Shown here one piece after another: positions 30,647 to 33,778 of a DNA stretch of 33,778 nt. The notes beneath the pieces are model-generated. The model was given only the letters and a program-made list of their open reading frames with translations. It made no database searches and was not told the DNA's origin. The number at the start of each line of letters is the position of its first letter. Position 1 is the first letter of the stretch. A program made the position numbers and the translations under genes. Location of the stretch: positions 1 through 33,778 of the forward strand of contig DYPH01000066.1 of assembly GCA_020720045.1 (NCBI GenBank), in the 5' to 3' direction. The DNA comes from Sorangium cellulosum. GTDB taxonomy: Bacteria; Myxococcota_A; Polyangia; Polyangiales; Polyangiaceae.

Positions 30647-31441
30647 ATGGCGGAGGCCATGCTGCTCGTCATCGACGTGGGGAATACCAACATCGTGTAC
30701 GGCCTCTTTCAGGGGACGAAGCTCGTCCATCAGTTCCGCGTTGAGAGCGGACGTGGGCGCACCGCCGACGAGTATGCGGTCGTCCTTCGCCAATTGTTGG
30801 CGATGGAAGATATCCCCAAGGAAGCGGTTGATGGCGCCATTGTTGCGAGCGTCGTCCCCGCATTGACGGAGCCGATGGTCGCCCTCGTTCGACGCGCCTT
30901 CGGCATCGAGGCGCTCGTCGTCGGCCCGGGGATCCGCACCGGCATCCCGATCCTCTACGAGAACGCCCGCGAAGTCGGCGCAGATCGCATTGTGAATGCG
31001 GTCGCCGCGTTTGAGAAGGTCCGCGGGACGGCGCATACCGGCGGCGTCATCGTCGTCGATTTCGGGACAGCGACGACCTTCGACTGCATCACGCCGAAGG
31101 GGGAGTACCTCGGCGGTGTGATCGCCCCCGGCATTCAGATCAGTGCCGATGCTTTGTTCGCCCGTGCAGCGCGGCTGCCGCGCGTTGAAATCGCAAAACC
31201 TGCGAAAGTCGTCGGTCGGAACACCCTCGGATCGATGCAGTCGGGGATCGTCTACGGTTACGTCGGTCTCGTCGATGGCCTCGTCGAGCGCCTCGTCGAC
31301 GAGCTCGGCTATCCGTGCCGGGTCTTCGCGACCGGCGGCCTCGCACCGCTCATCGCGCCGCTCTCGAAGAGCATCGAAGAGGTCGACGACATCCTTACGC
31401 TTGAGGGGCTTCGGCTGATCTTCGAGCGGAACGCTGCCTGA
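30647..31441 (+). CDS. coaX: Type III pantothenate kinase
   Basis: First enzyme of coenzyme A synthesis, phosphorylating pantothenate; 264 aa. Motifs: VIDVGNTNIVYGLF (phosphate-binding), GADRIVNAVAAFEK, VVDFGTATTFDCI, and GGVIAPGIQISADALF. The ATG at 30647 is used; the ATG at 30659 (MLLVIDVGNTN) matches typical family starts better but has GGAGG only 2 nt away. It follows the matrixin gene by 31 bp and precedes the FecCD permease by 17 bp, so these are likely one transcript. CoaX replaces the usual CoaA in many bacteria; no biotin ligase gene lies beside it here. Confidence 0.94.
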   Translation: MAEAMLLVIDVGNTNIVYGLFQGTKLVHQFRVESGRGRTADEYAVVLRQLLAMEDIPKEAVDGAIVASVVPALTEPMVALVRRAFGIEALVVGPGIRTGIPILYENAREVGADRIVNAVAAFEKVRGTAHTGGVIVVDFGTATTFDCITPKGEYLGGVIAPGIQISADALFARAARLPRVEIAKPAKVVGRNTLGSMQSGIVYGYVGLVDGLVERLVDELGYPCRVFATGGLAPLIAPLSKSIEEVDDILTLEGLRLIFERNAA

Positions 31442-31458
31442 CGTAACGCTCCGCATTT

Positions 31459-32508
31459 GTGGAAAAATTTGCCCCGTCCGCGCTCGCTTCTTCACCGCCC
31501 ACGGCTGCTCGTGAGCCCCGCCTTGCGACCGCGACGGCGATCGCCGCCGTCGGCGCCCTCGCGGCGATCGTGCTCGCGATCCTTTTTGGGAGCGAGACGA
31601 CGTCGGTGCATCGTGCATGGATCGATCCGGCCGGCCTCGATGGGACGATCCTGTTGCGCCTCCGCGCCCCCCGCGTCGCGGTCGCAGCGCTCGCGGGCGG
31701 CGGCCTTGCGGCGGCGGGGGCGGCCTTGCAAGCGCTCCTTCGGAACCCCCTTGCGGAGCCGTACGTGCTCGGTGTTTCCGGTGGCGCGGCGCTCGGGGCG
31801 ACGGCGGCCTTGCTTGCCGGGCTCGGGGGCGTCGCCTGGTTTGGGGCCGGCCTCGTGCCGCTGGCGGCGTTCCTTGGTGGCGTCGCTGCGACGGCGCTCG
31901 TCGCGCGATTTGTCCGGCGGGGGACGCTCCGCGGCGAAGGGATCCTCCTCGCCGGCTTTGTCGTCAACGCGCTCGCTTCGGCGGCGATCACCCTCGCAAA
32001 GACGATTGTTGACGCCAACCGCGCGCAAGAACTTCTCTTTTGGCTGACCGGCTTCGTCGACGTCCCGACGTCGGGCGAGCTCGTCGCCCTCGCTGTCGGG
32101 GTCCTCATCGGGGTCGCCGGCCTCGTCCGCCTCGCGCCGGCCCTCGGGCATCTTGCGTTTGGCGATGACGTAGCCGAGAGCCTTGGCATCGACGTCCCCC
32201 GCGTCGAGCGGCAGACGCTGCTCCTCGCGTCGCTCGTGACTGGCTCCATCGTCGCGGTGACCGGCCTCGTCGCCTTCGTCGGGCTTGTGGTGCCGCAGGT
32301 CCTCCGGCGCCTCGTCGGCAGCGACCCACGGAAGCTCGTTCCGCTCAGCTTTTTTGCAGGCGCCGGCCTCCTCCCCCTCTGCGATCTCGCTTCTCGCCTC
32401 GCGGTACGGCTCTTCCATACGGGGCCGCCCGTCGGGGCGATCACCGCGCTCCTCGGCGGGCCGGTCTTTCTCGTGTTGCTGCTCCGCGAGAAGCGGGAGC
32501 GCAGCTAG
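31459..32508 (+). CDS. FecCD/BtuC-family ABC transporter permease
   Basis: Membrane permease for iron-siderophore, haem or cobalamin uptake, 349 aa, about ten helices. Family segments: LRAPRVAVAALAGGGLAAAG, LRNPLAEPYVLGVSGGAALG, GDDVAESLGIDV (the ATPase-coupling loop) and VAFVGLVVPQVLRRLVG. Start is GTG at 31459; no ribosome site is clear. No ATPase or binding-protein gene follows, and the next gene is a pirin, so its partners are elsewhere. Its substrate cannot be told from sequence; cobalamin is attractive only because the window has a B12-type radical SAM protein. Confidence 0.93.
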   Translation: MEKFAPSALASSPPTAAREPRLATATAIAAVGALAAIVLAILFGSETTSVHRAWIDPAGLDGTILLRLRAPRVAVAALAGGGLAAAGAALQALLRNPLAEPYVLGVSGGAALGATAALLAGLGGVAWFGAGLVPLAAFLGGVAATALVARFVRRGTLRGEGILLAGFVVNALASAAITLAKTIVDANRAQELLFWLTGFVDVPTSGELVALAVGVLIGVAGLVRLAPALGHLAFGDDVAESLGIDVPRVERQTLLLASLVTGSIVAVTGLVAFVGLVVPQVLRRLVGSDPRKLVPLSFFAGAGLLPLCDLASRLAVRLFHTGPPVGAITALLGGPVFLVLLLREKRERS

Positions 32509-32525
32509 TGCGTTTGCTTCCGGGA

Positions 32526-32560
32526 GGGACGTTGCGTTTTATGCAACCGGCGTCCCTTTT
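32526..32560 (+). terminator. Intrinsic terminator after the FecCD permease
   Basis: GGGACG (32526-32531) pairs with CGTCCC (32551-32556), continued by TTGC/GCAA (32532-32535/32543-32546) across a 4-nt bulge, then TTTT. It begins 18 bp after the permease stop and separates it from the pirin gene. Confidence 0.5.
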
Positions 32561-32630
32561 GGGGGCGGTGGCGGCGGCCGGAGAAGGTGCGTACGAAAAG
32601 CGGCGTTGCTCGGAAAGAAAGGGAACGATC

Positions 32631-33722
32631 ATGGATCAGCAGGAACAGACAAACACCGCCGGCGGCGAGGAAACGGCACAGGCATCGGGGGCGCCCGCCG
32701 TGCTCGGGACCGTCCCGCTCGGCTTCCAATGGCCGACGATCGACCCCTTCCTCTTTTGCGTCCACCACCTCGATGCCTACCCGAAGGGCAATGCCCAATT
32801 CGGCCCCGATGCTTCGCTCGCCGGGCGGAATATCGGTCAAGATTTCGCGGGGAAAGACGGCTGGCGCATGTACCACGGCGCCGTCGTCCCCGGGTTTCCC
32901 GGGCATCCTCATCGCGGCTTCGAGACCGTTACCATCGCCCGCCGCGGCTACATCGATCACTCCGATTCCCTCGGCGCCGCCGCCCGCTTTGGGCGTGGAG
33001 ACGTCCAGTGGCTCACTGCCGGGAAGGGGATCGTTCATTCCGAGATGTTCCCGCTGCTCAATCCGGACAGCGACAACACCGTCGAGCTCTTTCAGATCTG
33101 GATGAACCTCCCGGCGGCCGACAAGATGGTCGACCCCCACTTCAAGATGTTCTGGGCGGAGTCGATCCCGGTCGTCGTCGAGCGGGATGCCGCCGGAAAG
33201 ACGACAGAAATCACCGTGATCGCCGGCGCCTACCGGGACGCTACCCCGCTCGCGCCGCCGCCGAAGTCCTGGGCGGCGCGCCCCGACTCCGACGTCGCCA
33301 TCTGGAGCCTCGTCCTCGCGCCGGGGGCCCGCTTTGAAATGCCGGCGGCGGCAAGCAGCGAGACGCTCCGCCTCCTCTACGTCTTTGGCGGATCGGTGCA
33401 GGTTGCAGCGACCGGAAAGACGACCTCCTCCGTCGCCGAGAAGCACGCCGCCCAGGTCGACGGCGGCGACGCTCTCACCCTGATCGCCGGCGAAAAACCG
33501 GTGGAAATCCTGATGCTTCAGGGGCGCCCTATCGACGAGCCGGTCGCCCAACAGGGGCCCTTCGTGATGAACACCGCTGCCGAACTCCAGCAGGCCTTCG
33601 CCGACTACCGGCGCACCCAGTTCGGCGGGTGGCCCTGGAGCCGGGAAGACCCCGTCCACGCCGATGAGCCGGGGCGCTTTGCCCGGCACGCCGACGGAAA
33701 CATCGAACGCTTCCCGCGCTGA
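32631..33722 (+). CDS. Pirin-family cupin protein
   Basis: Two-cupin pirin, 363 aa. Metal ligands lie in PGHPHRGFETVTI and GKGIVHSEM, with the usual LFQIWMNLP between cupins and LRLLYVFGGSVQV in the second. Bacterial pirins act as quercetin dioxygenases or regulate metabolic enzymes; the true role here is unknown. The start is ATG 32631, with AAAGGGA about 8 nt ahead; the frame is open to 32508 but that covers the terminator region. N-terminal ~25 residues are polar and likely disordered. Single-gene unit between two terminators, with its promoter somewhere in 32561-32620 (no clear boxes). Confidence 0.93.
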   Translation: MDQQEQTNTAGGEETAQASGAPAVLGTVPLGFQWPTIDPFLFCVHHLDAYPKGNAQFGPDASLAGRNIGQDFAGKDGWRMYHGAVVPGFPGHPHRGFETVTIARRGYIDHSDSLGAAARFGRGDVQWLTAGKGIVHSEMFPLLNPDSDNTVELFQIWMNLPAADKMVDPHFKMFWAESIPVVVERDAAGKTTEITVIAGAYRDATPLAPPPKSWAARPDSDVAIWSLVLAPGARFEMPAAASSETLRLLYVFGGSVQVAATGKTTSSVAEKHAAQVDGGDALTLIAGEKPVEILMLQGRPIDEPVAQQGPFVMNTAAELQQAFADYRRTQFGGWPWSREDPVHADEPGRFARHADGNIERFPR

Positions 33723-33731
33723 AGCGAAGAG

Positions 33732-33769
33732 AAAGCCCTCGATGCTCCCAGGAGCGCCGAGGGCTTTTC
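33732..33769 (+). terminator. Strong intrinsic terminator after pirin
   Basis: AAAGCCCTCG (33732-33741) pairs with CGAGGGCTTT (33758-33767), with an inner GCTCC/GGAGC stem, followed by further T/C. It starts 9 bp after the pirin stop and could act in both directions. Confidence 0.85.
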
Positions 33770-33778
33770 TCACTTATC

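Overview
The window reads as chromosomal DNA from a high-GC predatory or social deltaproteobacterium, most likely Myxococcota (Polyangia-like). The evidence is a MYXO-CTERM-type sorting tail, DUF4215/Myxo-Cys repeats around a fibro-slime domain, a cysteine-repeat lipoprotein with a sulfatase-modifying (FGE) fold, two tail-anchored Hanks-type kinases, and many lipoprotein signals. I found no tRNA, rRNA, CRISPR array, IS element or prophage. Genes are packed closely, with several ATGA/GTGA overlaps.

Layout. 1-2.2 kb: a PaaI-type thioesterase converging on a cysteine-repeat FGE lipoprotein. 2.3-6.0 kb: a Ser/Thr pseudokinase, then pgeF (YfiH) on the other strand, then an intact kinase. 6.1-10.7 kb: a class A penicillin-binding protein overlapping a NtrY-like histidine kinase by ATGA. 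10.7-12.8 kb: a YhhQ-type queuosine-precursor transporter overlapping a two-zinc-ribbon/zincin/tail-anchor protein. 12.8-13.45 kb: a non-coding stretch with a TATAAT element and foldable RNA. 13.45-15.0 kb: an AT-hook-tailed small protein, then a parvulin-like foldase, with a UUCG hairpin over the second start codon. 15.0-17.7 kb (minus strand): rnc, a pterin dehydratase, and two zinc-ribbon membrane proteins. 17.8-23.3 kb: a fibro-slime/DUF4215 lipoprotein, a radical SAM/DUF2344 fusion and a TauE/SafE permease. 23.3-27.2 kb (minus strand): a Prc/Tsp-like S41 protease, an RpoH-like sigma factor with a near-consensus sigma-54 promoter, and a metallo-beta-lactamase-fold hydrolase. 27.3-33.8 kb (plus strand): a HEAT-repeat/cyclophilin lipoprotein, a matrixin with MYXO-CTERM tail, coaX, a FecCD permease and a pirin, ending at a strong terminator.

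How the genes may work together. Envelope biology and its regulation dominate: peptidoglycan synthesis, periplasmic folding and proteolysis, surface lipoproteins, kinases. The clearest circuit that can be read from sequence is sigma-54 -> RpoH-like sigma -> Prc-like periplasmic protease. Nothing here is an obvious defence island or biosynthetic cluster. The least explained items are the zinc-ribbon/zincin fusion, the AT-hook protein with the structured DNA ahead of it, and the hairpin at the AT-hook/parvulin junction. All family assignments come from motifs read by eye; no database search was run.
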